NCBI GenBank assembly: GCA_038529355.1
Contig: JBCBDU010000002.1
Location: forward strand, 1-64,000
Direction: 5' to 3'
DNA from: CALBPI01 sp038529355
GTDB lineage: Bacteria > Pseudomonadota > Gammaproteobacteria > Steroidobacterales > Woeseiaceae
Length of the DNA: 64,000 nucleotides
Every line of letters starts with the position of its first letter. Positions within the stretch are counted from its first letter, which is position 1. Below the pieces are notes generated by a model. It ran no database searches, was not told the DNA's origin, and saw only the letters and a program-made list of their open reading frames with translations. This document shows, piece after piece, positions 53,991-63,900 of the stretch. The position numbers were made by a program, and so were the translations under genes.

Positions 53991-56793
53991 CTTCGACGTC
54001 TCGCGCAGCGAGTCGCACACCACGCTCATCGCGAATCAACCGGTCTTCCTTATCCATCTCGAATGCGCCGGCGTCCTCGACGATACTGGTGACTTTCGGC
54101 GGCACAACCGCTTTCATGCTGCCCGTCTCGCTAAGCGGCTTGAAGTGGATAATCTGTTTCCAGCAACGATGCACCTCATCACCAAAGATCACGACCAGAT
54201 CGCCTTCCTGTGCGATCGACAACGTGTGTTCGATGGCTTGCTGCTCATCCGACACGATTTCAATCCGCTCGGCCGCAACCCCTTGCTCGATCAGTATTTT
54301 TTGCAGCATTTGCGGCACTTCATTCAAATCGCGGCCGCGACGGTTGTCGTCGGCCTTCAACACGTAGTGATCAAAATGACCGGCAGCCGTTTCGGCAATC
54401 GCATTGATGTCTTCGTCGCGACGATCACCCGGCGCCGCCAGCGTCACAATCCGCCGACCACTGACATCGAGACGGCTGGTCGTCTGACACATGGTCGCTA
54501 CGGCTGCGGGGTTGTGCGCATAGTCAAGAATCACCCGGAACGGATGCTCATCAAACACATTCATGCGGCCCGGCGCCTGGAAGAAGCTGGTGCTGAATGT
54601 ACGCAAACCGTGCCGGATGTCCTCGAGGTTCTTGCCCATCGAATACGCCAGCGCGGCGGCAAACATCGCGTTTTGCACGTTGTGCGTCGCCTTGCCCTCC
54701 AACGTGGCCGGGATCAGGTGCGTCCACAGCAGTGGCATATGGTTGCCGTTGTCGTAGAACGTAATCATGTCGCCATTGATACCCTGCTCCAGGACGACGG
54801 CGCGACCACCGATTTGAATGTGTTCGCGTACCAGCGCATGCGCCGGGTTCATCGTGACGTAGCACAAATGCCTGGCCTGTGTATGATCTGCCATGCGCAG
54901 ACACAACTCATCGTCGGCATTCAGTACGGCAGTATCCTCGGCAACCTCAACGACCACACGCTTGATCTCTGCAAGCTGCTCAAGTGTATTGATCCCCTTG
55001 ATGCCCAGGTGATCGCTACTGATATTCAGACAACACGCAACATCACTGCGTCGATAGCCAAGCCCTGCGCGCAAGATCCCGCCGCGAGCGGTTTCCATGA
55101 CAGCAACATCGACACTCGGATCACGCAATACAATCTGCGCTGCGGATGGCCCGGTCATGTCACCCTTAACGGTGAGATGACCGTCGATATAGACGCCTTC
55201 CGTCGACGTCGAGCCCACCACGTGACCTGCCGTCTTGAGAATGTGCGAGAGCATCCGCGCTGTGGTTGTCTTGCCGTTAGTGCCGGTAATGCCGGCGATT
55301 GGGATCGTGCTGGGCGTGCCTTCGGGGAACAACATGTCGAGCACTTTGCCAGCCACATCGCGCGGCTCGCCTTCCGACGGCGCAACATGCATACGAAAAC
55401 CTGGCGCCGCGTTGACTTCAACAATGGCGCCGCCGATATCTTTGTATGACTGCGAGATATCCTCTGTCAGAAAGTCGACCCCGCCCACATCCAACCCGAC
55501 CGCCATGACAGCGCGCTCGGCCATCGCGCGATTATCCGGGTGCACCATATCGGTCACGTCAATCGCCGTACCGCCGGTCGAGAGGTTCGCCGTTGAGCGC
55601 AGAAAGAATATCTCGCCATCGGCAAGTACTGTCTCGGTCGTATAGCCGGCGTTCTCCAACAAGCGTTCCGCCTGCTGATCAATTTCGATTTTGGTCAGCA
55701 CTTTCTCGTGGCCAATGCCGCGGCGCGGATCTTCGTTGACCGCATCAACCAGTGCGCTGATCGTGTGCTTACCGTCACCGACTATATGTCCCGGCACACG
55801 CTTGGCGACTGCGACGAGCTCGTTGTTGACGACCAGCATACGGTGGTCCATGCCGGTAATGAACGACTCGACTAACACAGCACGCGAGGTGCCGCGGTCG
55901 CGCGCGACATCAAATGCTGCTGCAACCGCGTCATCTTCGGTCAAATTAATCGCAACACCGCGACCGTGATTGGCGTTCAACGGTTTGACTACGACCGGAT
56001 AGCCGATGCGGTTCGCCGCGCGCACGGCATCGCGCGCCGAATACACCATGCGCTGTTGCGGCACCGGCAGGCCAAGGTCATTCAACAGATTGTGCGTATC
56101 TTCTTTATCGCAGGAGATCTCAACGGCAATGTTCGTGGTCTTGCTCGTGATCGTCGCCTGAATTCGCTGCTGATATTTGCCATGGCCAAATTGCACCAGC
56201 GAATATTCGTTCAGACGCAGCCACGGGATGTCGCGCGCCTCCGCTGCTGCAACCAGCGAGGCGGTGCTGGGCCCCAATTCCTTGCGCTGGGCGAAGCGGA
56301 TAAACGCATCACGATCTTCCTCAAAGTCAAAGTCTGACTCGACATCGCGTTCGAATGATACCTGTAGTGCTTCGGGCAACAGTGAAAAAATCAACTGGCG
56401 GGCGATGCGCGCCGCCTCCAGACCGACGTCACGTTGGTGGTACTGGAACACGACGTTGTAGCAACCAGGCGAGCCTTCGATCGATCGCGTACGCCCAAAC
56501 GTGACATCAGAACCGGCGATGCCCTGCAGCTCAAGAATCAGATGTTCCCAGACATGTCCGAGCCAGGTGCCTTCGTCTTCGCGTAGCCGACGAACAAACC
56601 CGCCTTCGGTGCGATACGAACAGCCGTGCTCTGCAAGACCGGGCAACGCGGCAAGCAAGCCATCGATGAACGCCTCACCCAGTTTCGCTGACGGCCAGTC
56701 CTCGAGGACACCAAGATCGACCTGATGGCGGATGACAGGGAAGTGGGCGTAAAGATTGGGCCCGCGATAGACGTTGGTGCCGATTATTTTCAT
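53980..56793 (-). CDS. cphA: Cyanophycin synthetase
   Basis: A 937-residue enzyme that builds cyanophycin, a poly-Asp backbone with Arg side chains. The N-terminal module (MKIIGTNVYRGPNLYAHFPV, LGVLEDWPS) is followed by an ATP-grasp domain (about 210-480: VVVKPLNANHGRGVAINL, VESFITGMDHRMLVVNNE, IVEVNAAPGFRMH), which adds Asp, and a Mur-ligase domain (P-loop GITGTNGKTTT at about 500; ETARGGILRAGLG; NISSDHLGIKGI), which adds Arg. All catalytic blocks look intact. The start has an AAAGGA site. The next gene encodes a second, ATP-grasp-less paralogue. Confidence 0.95.
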   Translation of the reverse strand: MKIIGTNVYRGPNLYAHFPVIRHQVDLGVLEDWPSAKLGEAFIDGLLAALPGLAEHGCSYRTEGGFVRRLREDEGTWLGHVWEHLILELQGIAGSDVTFGRTRSIEGSPGCYNVVFQYHQRDVGLEAARIARQLIFSLLPEALQVSFERDVESDFDFEEDRDAFIRFAQRKELGPSTASLVAAAEARDIPWLRLNEYSLVQFGHGKYQQRIQATITSKTTNIAVEISCDKEDTHNLLNDLGLPVPQQRMVYSARDAVRAANRIGYPVVVKPLNANHGRGVAINLTEDDAVAAAFDVARDRGTSRAVLVESFITGMDHRMLVVNNELVAVAKRVPGHIVGDGKHTISALVDAVNEDPRRGIGHEKVLTKIEIDQQAERLLENAGYTTETVLADGEIFFLRSTANLSTGGTAIDVTDMVHPDNRAMAERAVMAVGLDVGGVDFLTEDISQSYKDIGGAIVEVNAAPGFRMHVAPSEGEPRDVAGKVLDMLFPEGTPSTIPIAGITGTNGKTTTARMLSHILKTAGHVVGSTSTEGVYIDGHLTVKGDMTGPSAAQIVLRDPSVDVAVMETARGGILRAGLGYRRSDVACCLNISSDHLGIKGINTLEQLAEIKRVVVEVAEDTAVLNADDELCLRMADHTQARHLCYVTMNPAHALVREHIQIGGRAVVLEQGINGDMITFYDNGNHMPLLWTHLIPATLEGKATHNVQNAMFAAALAYSMGKNLEDIRHGLRTFSTSFFQAPGRMNVFDEHPFRVILDYAHNPAAVATMCQTTSRLDVSGRRIVTLAAPGDRRDEDINAIAETAAGHFDHYVLKADDNRRGRDLNEVPQMLQKILIEQGVAAERIEIVSDEQQAIEHTLSIAQEGDLVVIFGDEVHRCWKQIIHFKPLSETGSMKAVVPPKVTSIVEDAGAFEMDKEDRLIRDERGVRLAARDVEDAD

Positions 56794-56862
56794 GCCGATC
56801 CTTTGTAGCGAATAACCACTGTATCAGCCTCGGCAGCGAGCGTGAATTGCCTTTTTTGGCTG

Positions 56863-57675
56863 CTAGCTATTGCCTGCCGCGGTCGCTACGCGGGTTTCCA
56901 GGTGGTAACGGTCACCAGCGGTCAACAGGTGCAAGCGCAAACCGATCAAGCTGATAGGATCCTGGTGTGCCGCATCGTGCATGGACGAGTGGCGCAGATC
57001 CGCAGGATCAACGATCGTCACCGCACCGCTGCCGACCACTTCGAGCTCGCCATGCGGATCGATGAAGGCTGCGGTGTCCTCGTCAATGCCAAGACCAGTG
57101 ATAAACGGGTTGTAGGACAGCGCAGTCAGCAAACGCCCAAGCCTGTCGCGCTGGCGAAAATGCTGATCAATAATCGCCTTGTTCGTCAATCCAAGCCCCG
57201 GTGCCATCGTAACGCCGTCTTCGGTCGGCGTCGGCCCGGTCGGCCCACCCGCAATCATATGCTCGGGCACGATAGCGGCACCCGCCGAGGTGCCCGCGAC
57301 ATGCACGCCTTCGTCGTGCCGACGTCGAATAGTTTTTGCCACCGGCGTGCCGCCAAGAATTGTCGACAACCGAAGTTGATTGCCGCCAGTAATGAAAATA
57401 CCGGTCGCTCTCTCGAGTGTCTGCACGAGTTCGTCGGCGAAACAGTCTTCGCGCTGATCAATCGGCATATAGCGCGAGCGAGCGCCCATCGATTCGAACA
57501 GCTCGACATAGTTTGGTCCGGTTTCGGGCAACTCCGAAGCCGTCGGTATGACCAAAATTTTCGCATCCTTACCGCCGCTGATCTGTGCGAACCGATGCAA
57601 AATGTCCGCGTCCGCAGCGCGCTCTTCAGCGCCACCGATTGGCACCAGCCAACCGCGTTTCCCCAATTCACTCAC
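56863..57675 (-). CDS. cphB: Cyanophycinase
   Basis: A 270-residue serine peptidase (S51-like fold) that releases beta-Asp-Arg from cyanophycin. The nucleophile is in AGTSAGA (Ser130, close to Ser132 of the Synechocystis enzyme); FITGGNQLRL with Gln100 forms the substrate pocket, and IDEDTAAF is also conserved. It starts with GTG directly after the TAA of iadA, ten bases behind a GGAG site, so the two are translated together. No signal peptide, so it acts on intracellular granules. Confidence 0.93.
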   Translation of the reverse strand: MSELGKRGWLVPIGGAEERAADADILHRFAQISGGKDAKILVIPTASELPETGPNYVELFESMGARSRYMPIDQREDCFADELVQTLERATGIFITGGNQLRLSTILGGTPVAKTIRRRHDEGVHVAGTSAGAAIVPEHMIAGGPTGPTPTEDGVTMAPGLGLTNKAIIDQHFRQRDRLGRLLTALSYNPFITGLGIDEDTAAFIDPHGELEVVGSGAVTIVDPADLRHSSMHDAAHQDPISLIGLRLHLLTAGDRYHLETRVATAAGNS

Positions 57676-58878
57676 TTACTGTTGCTCCGTCGACTCGAAG
57701 GTGCCGAATTTTTTGACGGCGCTATCACTCACCATCCATTCACCGCGCGCCATGACGCTGTGGATTTCGTTATCGCTACCCAGCAACACCAAATCGGCAT
57801 CGCAGCCCACATTGATGCGACCTTTGCTGTGCAAACGCATCAGCGTCGCCGGGTTACGGGTGAATGCAGGCAGCGCGCGTTCAATGCCAACGGCCGCGAT
57901 GCAACGCGCCAGCGTGGTTGCCAGAGTTTGCGCACGCCCGTAATCGAGCCCGGTCGCAACACCCTGTGCATCGAACGTGGCAAGACAGCCGCCGGAGTCG
58001 CTGCTGATCGTGATCCGGCCCGGGTCGCCGCCGCGATCCAGAAACTGGGTTAATCCGATATCAGCTTCAAGACCATCCTCACCCTCGGCCACCGGAAACG
58101 CCGTCAGGTCAATGAAGCAACCGTGGTTTGCCAGCTCACAGGCTTCATCAAACAACGCAACCTTGCGATTGCAGTGCGTCGGATTGAACACACGCGCGGG
58201 AATGTCGGTGTCCGCCAACGCGCGACGCACCATCGTCAAACCGGCGTCAGCATCACCCAGATGCAAATGACAAACGCCAGCCTTGCCCGTCATCAATCCG
58301 GCAACGTGTGCCTCGCCTGCCGCGCGCGCCAATTCAGCTTGCGTCATTTGCGATGAGCGGTGATCACTGATTGCCAATTCGCCAAGCGCAACAATGCAGT
58401 CGATACTGACGATATCGCGCGTGACCGAGCCAGTCAGCGTGGTCGCAGGCCAGTGATAGCCACCGGTGTAGCACCACGCGGACAAACCCTCTTCGCGCAA
58501 GCCGCGCACCCGGGCCACCAGCGAATCGGTCGAGCGCGTGATGTCATCAGTGCCCAGCAATCCGATCACGCTCGTGATGCCGGCGCGGACAAAGTCGCTG
58601 AGCGGCACCGGTGGCACCTGCGTTGCAAAACCTGCTTCACCGCCGCCGCCCGTCAGATGCGCGTGGATATCTATGATTCCGGGCATCAACGGCGCACCAG
58701 CGGCGTCTATATCGCTGACCAGCAGCGACGCACCAATTTCCGGCGCATCCTTGCCAACATAAACCATGCGCTCGCCAGCGACGAGAACATGACCGATACC
58801 GGCCGGTTCAGGGCAATAAAGTTGTGCATTGCGGATCAGGTGGAACACAGCGGACGCCTGTGACATCGAGGCGCGCAT
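57676..58878 (-). CDS. iadA: Isoaspartyl dipeptidase
   Basis: A 400-residue dinuclear zinc amidohydrolase that splits beta-aspartyl dipeptides. The metal site begins DIHAHLTGGGGEAG, the IadA signature; the later HLHLGDA, FNPTHCN and SSDSGG motifs (with a catalytic Asp) are in place. Together with CphB it would break beta-Asp-Arg into free Asp and Arg. Met5 (58866) is an alternative start. It lies 37 bp after the alpha/beta hydrolase gene and abuts cphB. Confidence 0.93.
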   Translation of the reverse strand: MRASMSQASAVFHLIRNAQLYCPEPAGIGHVLVAGERMVYVGKDAPEIGASLLVSDIDAAGAPLMPGIIDIHAHLTGGGGEAGFATQVPPVPLSDFVRAGITSVIGLLGTDDITRSTDSLVARVRGLREEGLSAWCYTGGYHWPATTLTGSVTRDIVSIDCIVALGELAISDHRSSQMTQAELARAAGEAHVAGLMTGKAGVCHLHLGDADAGLTMVRRALADTDIPARVFNPTHCNRKVALFDEACELANHGCFIDLTAFPVAEGEDGLEADIGLTQFLDRGGDPGRITISSDSGGCLATFDAQGVATGLDYGRAQTLATTLARCIAAVGIERALPAFTRNPATLMRLHSKGRINVGCDADLVLLGSDNEIHSVMARGEWMVSDSAVKKFGTFESTEQQ

Positions 58879-58915
58879 TCTAGCGGCTGGCGATGCTGCC
58901 CGCCAACGGTTTACG

Positions 58916-59818
58916 TCACATCGGCTCGCTCAAAAACGCATCCATCTCGGCAAAAAACGCCGCGGGCACCTGGAAATGCGGCAATGCGCCACCTTCAATG
59001 GCCTGAACCGTCCAGTTGGCCGCCTTGCGCGCCCAATCAGCTTCGCGAAAATCCTTGAAATCACCCTGCGTGGCGTGCGGCAACCAGACCGGCATTGTCA
59101 GCTTTTCATAAACGTTGCGGATGTCCTTGCTGAACAATCGCGCAGATAAAAACGCTAACGGCGCAAACTCGGCGCCAGGCTGCTGTGCGGTCAGCGCCGC
59201 ATAGTTGGCCAGTGCCTCATCGATGTCGTCCGCGCCGTACGTGCGCCGCAGAAAATATCGAATAACGGCAGGCTTCACGAGCAGCCTGAACAAGCGCTGT
59301 CGCCACAGCGGCACTGACACAAAGTTGTAGAGCCAGCGCACCTCGCGCGTCTCACCCGCTGGCGCGCGCATTTTGTGCGCGCCGCGATTGAAGCCGGTCG
59401 GCGTGACCAGCATCAGCCGCCGGATGCGCTCAGGTCGCTCGACAGCCGCGCGCGCAACAAACTCGGATGATAACGATAATGCGAGCACATCAACCGGTTC
59501 GTCATCGCCAACCAGATCCAGCATGTCATGCACAGCATCGGTATACAGGCGTACCGAGTAATCCCGATCCGAGCGATCAGAAAAACCGAATCCCGGTAAA
59601 TCTGGTGCGAACACGCGACGCGTGTGCCGATAGTGCTCAAAAATGGGTCGCACTTCGAACGCTGACGACGTGGCGTTGATGCTGTGCAACAACAACAGCG
59701 GCGGCCCGTCGCCGGCAACGTAATAACTGAGCTTGCCGGCACGGTCGGTACACTCGATGCGTTCGGCATTCACAGCAGGCGTAAGCGATTGTTCTGTAGC
59801 GTGATTCATTAATTGCAT
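58916..59818 (-). CDS. Alpha/beta hydrolase with atypical nucleophile elbow
   Basis: A 300-residue alpha/beta-hydrolase fold protein. Oxyanion-type stretch LLLLHSINATSSAFE, then APDLPGFGFSDRS, a nucleophile elbow ALSLSSEF in place of GxSxG, an expected acid region near PVWLPHATQGD and a C-terminal His in GALPHFQVP. The replacement of the elbow glycines makes activity uncertain, although Ser and His are present. Start 59818 or Met4 at 59809; no strong ribosome site. It is the first gene of the cyanophycin run, but whether it belongs to that pathway is not shown. Confidence 0.8.
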   Translation of the reverse strand: MQLMNHATEQSLTPAVNAERIECTDRAGKLSYYVAGDGPPLLLLHSINATSSAFEVRPIFEHYRHTRRVFAPDLPGFGFSDRSDRDYSVRLYTDAVHDMLDLVGDDEPVDVLALSLSSEFVARAAVERPERIRRLMLVTPTGFNRGAHKMRAPAGETREVRWLYNFVSVPLWRQRLFRLLVKPAVIRYFLRRTYGADDIDEALANYAALTAQQPGAEFAPLAFLSARLFSKDIRNVYEKLTMPVWLPHATQGDFKDFREADWARKAANWTVQAIEGGALPHFQVPAAFFAEMDAFLSEPM

Positions 59819-59941
59819 ATCGTTATGCGTTGCCAGTGTGCAGCCTACCGTATTGAAGCCCCTTTTACCGGCACACCAAACTGCATCCTTGTAAGGTAGG
59901 ATACGGCGTTGATTTGAACACCCCGAAAGGATTCCGCCCTG

Positions 59942-60796
59942 ATGAGAGTTTGCACGTTCGTCTGGCTTGCCGTGGTGCTGGCCGGCTGCAGTCCGATCCA
60001 TCTTGTAAACACGCTGAGCCCGTCGAGCCACTATCAGATGGCATCCAGCGTTGCGTACGGTAGCGATCAGCGTCAAACGCTGGATGTGTATGTACCGACG
60101 CAAGTCGCGTTGCCCGCGCCCGTCGTTGTCTTCTTTTACGGTGGCGGTTGGGAAGATGGCAAAAAGCGCGACTATGAGTTCGTCGCCTCGTCCTTGACCG
60201 ATGCCGGTTACGTTGTCGTCGTACCTGACTATCGACTGTATCCGGACGTCGTTTTTCCTGCGTTTGTCGAGGACGGTGCTGCAGCGATTGCGTGGACGAT
60301 GCGCAACGTCAAGCTGTATGGCGGCGATGCCACGCAGTTGTTCCTGATGGGGCACTCGGCCGGCGCCCATATTGCGGCGATGCTAAGCGCCGATCCCCAG
60401 TATCTGGCAGCCCAGCAGATTGACGTGCAACGGCTCAGCGGCCTCATTGGACTATCGGGTCCATACGATTTTCTGCCACTGAACGAGGATAGCTATCTCG
60501 CCGAGTTGTTCCCGGCAGCAACGCGCGACGCGAGCCAGCCCATCAATTTTGCGTCGGCAGCAATGCCGCCGACACTGTTGATTCACGGCACGGGCGACGA
60601 CGTCGTTGAGGTCGGCAACAGCGAGCGATTCGCCGCGCGTCTGACCGAAGTCGGCGCCGATGTGACACTGAAGCGTTACGACGGCGTAGGACACGCCGCC
60701 GTTGCCGCGGCGTTGTCACCACCGCTCGACTTTACCAACAGTACGCTGGAAGACAGCCGCGCCTTCCTTGACGCCAACAGTAGCAGCGCCGACTAG
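59942..60796 (+). CDS. Lipoprotein alpha/beta hydrolase (esterase)
   Basis: A 284-residue HSL/BD-FAE-type esterase anchored as a lipoprotein (lipobox LAGC, Cys16). The oxyanion region is YGGGWEDG in place of the usual HGGGW, the nucleophile is GHSAGAH, the acid is in HGTGDD and the base in GVGHAA. This group cleaves acyl or aryl esters, or kynurenine-type N-formyl bonds; the substrate is unknown. A GAAAGGA ribosome site precedes 59942. It diverges from the hydrolase at 59818. Confidence 0.87.
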   Translation: MRVCTFVWLAVVLAGCSPIHLVNTLSPSSHYQMASSVAYGSDQRQTLDVYVPTQVALPAPVVVFFYGGGWEDGKKRDYEFVASSLTDAGYVVVVPDYRLYPDVVFPAFVEDGAAAIAWTMRNVKLYGGDATQLFLMGHSAGAHIAAMLSADPQYLAAQQIDVQRLSGLIGLSGPYDFLPLNEDSYLAELFPAATRDASQPINFASAAMPPTLLIHGTGDDVVEVGNSERFAARLTEVGADVTLKRYDGVGHAAVAAALSPPLDFTNSTLEDSRAFLDANSSSAD

Positions 60797-60934
60797 TCAG
60801 CTGACGCAAATTACGCATCGCGCAACGATGTAGTCGAGAAACTTGCCGGGGAATCTCATGATCAACCGGCATCTCAGGTCGACAGCCAACGCTCTGCTAC
60901 ACTCGGGAGCGTTCCGTAACAATAAGGATGCGCA

Positions 60935-61408
60935 ATGCTGAAGTCTCCGGCCATTCTCCTCCTGACACTAGTCGCGCTAACAGCGTGTAGCCGCTCGGCG
61001 AGTACCGCAAACGCATCGCCGGCGAGTACTACGAGTGCAAGCGGACCCGAAGAGCCTGCGACGAGTGCCAACAACGTGGCAGCGCAGTTGCCTGACTTCG
61101 CCGACTTCCCGGGCACCTGCCCCAAAGACTGGGGCATTGTGGTCGGTGCCACGCAGGCGCATGTTGAGAATTTCATCCAGAATTATTTCTTCGTGCCTGA
61201 GAGCAGCCCCGGCGCCATGTATTCTGAAATCAATACATTCGCCACACCAACCGGCGGCACGCTGATCATGGCCGGCACCTACAACATGCTCGACCCAATC
61301 GTCGACCAGGAAATGGTTGCCACGTTCGCTGCAGGCACAATGACACAGTGCGGCTCGCGGCTGCGCTGCGAGAGTAATCGGGAGCAATGGGTCGCCAGCT
61401 GTGATTGA
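60935..61408 (+). CDS. Small lipoprotein of unknown function
   Basis: A 157-residue lipoprotein: signal peptide MLKSPAILLLTLVALTAC with Cys18, a Ser/Ala/Thr-rich tether to about residue 50, then a compact domain (LPDFADFPGTCPKDWGIVVG to the end) with four Cys (PGTCPKD, MTQCGSR, RLRCES, ASCD) that could form two disulfides. No family recognised. It precedes the membrane protein at 61449 by 40 bp and may share its transcript. Confidence 0.72.
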   Translation: MLKSPAILLLTLVALTACSRSASTANASPASTTSASGPEEPATSANNVAAQLPDFADFPGTCPKDWGIVVGATQAHVENFIQNYFFVPESSPGAMYSEINTFATPTGGTLIMAGTYNMLDPIVDQEMVATFAAGTMTQCGSRLRCESNREQWVASCD

Positions 61409-61448
61409 TGCTTGCGAGCGGTAATCATGATGCCTACGGACTGAGACG

Positions 61449-62063
61449 ATGCACAGACCAGCAATCGTTTTTACAGGCTTGCATGTTTGTTGGTTCATCG
61501 CGGGCGCAGCAGTAACCGCCTCGTTCGCAACATCCGGCGCTACCGGGCACCCGCCCGGTTATGTGTTCGTGCCGTTGGTAGTGATTTTCTGGGCACTGGG
61601 TCACGGCCTCATAAAGACTGGTCAGCAACTCACACTCCGTGGCGAACATGTTGACGCCGCGCGATCCAGCGAACGCGGTTCATGGCCACCTGAACTCGCC
61701 GTGCTTACCGCGATCCTTGGCGGTTGCTTTGCTTTCGGCCTGTTTGCGCTAATTGCACAAGTCTTGCTCGTCCAGCAACCACCTAACCACCTGAGCTTGT
61801 ATCTGCTGTTGTGGCTAACCCCCGCCGCGTGTTGCATAGGCATACTGCTGCGAAAACCATGGTCACGACAACTGACCAGCGCGGTTTTTCTCGGAGCAGG
61901 CGCGTTCGTCGCATACCGGATGATCGTCACGTTAGTCGATGGGCGCAGTCATTCAACCATCATCTGGACAGTTGCGATTGGCATCGTTGCGCTATGCCTT
62001 TTTCTTGCTCAGCACATTTTGCGCTCGGCACGTATCAGGCAGTTTTTTTCGCTTGTCGACTAA
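61449..62063 (+). CDS. Integral membrane protein of unknown function
   Basis: A 204-residue protein with about five hydrophobic segments (for example GLHVCWFIAGAAVTASFATS, FALIAQVLLVQQPPNHLSLY, IWTVAIGIVALCLFLAQ) and short loops. It has no recognised motif. The codon pattern and the gene order support a real gene. Between 62064 and 62199 nothing is seen. Confidence 0.65.
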   Translation: MHRPAIVFTGLHVCWFIAGAAVTASFATSGATGHPPGYVFVPLVVIFWALGHGLIKTGQQLTLRGEHVDAARSSERGSWPPELAVLTAILGGCFAFGLFALIAQVLLVQQPPNHLSLYLLLWLTPAACCIGILLRKPWSRQLTSAVFLGAGAFVAYRMIVTLVDGRSHSTIIWTVAIGIVALCLFLAQHILRSARIRQFFSLVD

Positions 62064-62199
62064 GAAAAGACAGGGGTTGTGCAGCGTTTTGCTTTGCCGG
62101 AACGTTGTGTAGCTGCACGGAATTCGCGGCTCGAACTTTCCAACAGTCAAGATTTGCCGTAGCTTCGGCGCTCAGTGATCTCTCGGGGGCGAAGTTAAG

Positions 62200-63900
62200 G
62201 TGGCGAGTAGCAACTTGTGGATGACGATCGGCAGCTGTGTGTTTTTCATGGCGCTCGTCGCCTACGTCTCATACCAGAAAACGAAAGGTGAAGTAGACAC
62301 CAAAGATGGCTACTTCCTGGCCGGTCGTGGGCTGACCGGTGTGTTTATCGCAGGCTCGATGTTGCTGACGAACCTGTCCGCCGAGCAGTTGATCGGACTG
62401 AATGGCTCGGCATACGGGTTCAACATGAGCAGTATGGCGTGGGAAGTCACGGCTGCTTTTGCAACGATTTGCATGGCGCTGATTTTTTTGCCGCGCTACC
62501 TCGCCGGTGCATTCACAACGCTGCCAGAGTTTCTGAAGTCGCGCTTCGACGATGACGTGCGTCGCATGTCCGTCGTGTTGTTCATGGTTGGATATGGCCT
62601 GGTGACCATTCCTTCGGTGTTGTATTCGGGCTCCATCGCCGTGCTGCAGCTTTTTGATGTACCAGCGTTGCTGGACGTCGGCTACAGCACCGGGCTGGTG
62701 ATCACGATTGTCGCCATCGGCTGCATAGGCGCAGTGTATGCCGTATTCGGTGGCCTCAAGGCGGTCGCCGTGTCCGACACGCTCAACGGGATTGGCCTAC
62801 TGGTTGTCGGCATTCTCGTGCCGCTGCTTGGACTGGCTGCGCTCGGTGACGGCAGTGTCAGCGCCGGACTCACTATCATCACATCGACGCAAACCGAAAA
62901 ACTAAACGCCATCGGCGGACCGACGGATCCGACACCGTTCGCCACGTTGTTCACGGGCATGATTTTCGCCAACTTGTTCTATTGGTGTACGAACCAATAC
63001 GTCATTCAGCGAACGTTAGGCGCTGCGAGCCTCGCTGAAGGCCAGAAAGGCGTGCTGCTGTCCGGTTTTTTCAAAATCCTCGTGCCATTCATGATGATGA
63101 TTCCGGGCGTCATCGCATTCCACTTGTACGGCAGCGAACTGGCCAGCATTGATCTAGCCTATCCGCGACTGATCAAGGATGTGTTGCCGGTTGCGATGTC
63201 GGGCTTTTTTCTGGCCGTCTTGCTAGGTGCCGTTTTCAGCTCATTCAACTCGCTGCTCAACAGCGCCGCCACCTTGTTTTGTTTGGACGTCTACGCGCCG
63301 ATGCAGGCAAAAGCGCCCAGTGATGCCCAAATGGTGCGGGTCGCCAAAATCGCCAGTGTCATCATTGCGCTGTTCTCTTTCGTCGTAGCGCCGTTACTGC
63401 AGTTCGCACCTGAAGGTTTGTGGCAGATCATTCGCATCTTTACGGGCTTTTACAACATCCCCGTGGTCGTCATTGTGATTGTGGGTCTATTTACAAAACG
63501 CGTGCCTGCAATCGGCGCGAAGATTGTCATCGTGTTTCATGTCATTGCGTACGGCTTGGCGAAATTCGTGTTCGACGATGTCATTACGCTGCACTTCCTG
63601 CATCTGTACGCGGTGCTGTTCGGCATCGAAGTCGCAATCATGCTAATCGCCGGCAGGCTCAAACCGCGCGCTGAAGCGTGGCAATACGAGCATCGCGACC
63701 TTGTTGACCTGACCCCATGGCGCTTCGCATTGCCGGCGGCTTTCAGCCTGCTATCCGCCGTCGTGTTCCTGTATCTGTTGTTTTCTCCCATCGGCCTGGT
63801 GAATGGGGTTTCATCGCTGTTTTGGGCGCTTTGCACCGGTTTGCTCGCCCTGAATATCATCATCTGGGCTGCTATCACCCAGCGAATCCGGCGAACCTGA
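62200..63900 (+). CDS. SSS-family sodium:solute symporter
   Basis: A 566-residue inner-membrane symporter of the SLC5/SSS family (vSGLT type) with about fourteen helices. Landmarks: GYFLAGRGLTGVFIAGSMLLTN, LSAEQLIGLNGSAYGF, FLPRYLAGAFTTLPEFL, AVYAVFGGLKAVAVSDTLNG and the TM8 region LGAVFSSFNSLLNSAATLF, which carries the Ser/Asn residues of the sodium site. Sugar or inositol-like cargo is typical but not provable. It starts with GTG at 62200 after a GGGGGCGAAG stretch. Confidence 0.9.
   Translation: MASSNLWMTIGSCVFFMALVAYVSYQKTKGEVDTKDGYFLAGRGLTGVFIAGSMLLTNLSAEQLIGLNGSAYGFNMSSMAWEVTAAFATICMALIFLPRYLAGAFTTLPEFLKSRFDDDVRRMSVVLFMVGYGLVTIPSVLYSGSIAVLQLFDVPALLDVGYSTGLVITIVAIGCIGAVYAVFGGLKAVAVSDTLNGIGLLVVGILVPLLGLAALGDGSVSAGLTIITSTQTEKLNAIGGPTDPTPFATLFTGMIFANLFYWCTNQYVIQRTLGAASLAEGQKGVLLSGFFKILVPFMMMIPGVIAFHLYGSELASIDLAYPRLIKDVLPVAMSGFFLAVLLGAVFSSFNSLLNSAATLFCLDVYAPMQAKAPSDAQMVRVAKIASVIIALFSFVVAPLLQFAPEGLWQIIRIFTGFYNIPVVVIVIVGLFTKRVPAIGAKIVIVFHVIAYGLAKFVFDDVITLHFLHLYAVLFGIEVAIMLIAGRLKPRAEAWQYEHRDLVDLTPWRFALPAAFSLLSAVVFLYLLFSPIGLVNGVSSLFWALCTGLLALNIIIWAAITQRIRRT

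Noticed and set aside
53881..55449. 522-codon plus-strand ORF antisense to cphA and cphA'
   Set aside because: It lies wholly opposite genes with strong family matches and reads as Arg/His/Gln-rich sequence without domains, typical of a codon-bias shadow.
56842..58053. 403-codon plus-strand ORF antisense to cphB and iadA
   Set aside because: Same reason: antisense shadow, no start signal and no recognisable domain.
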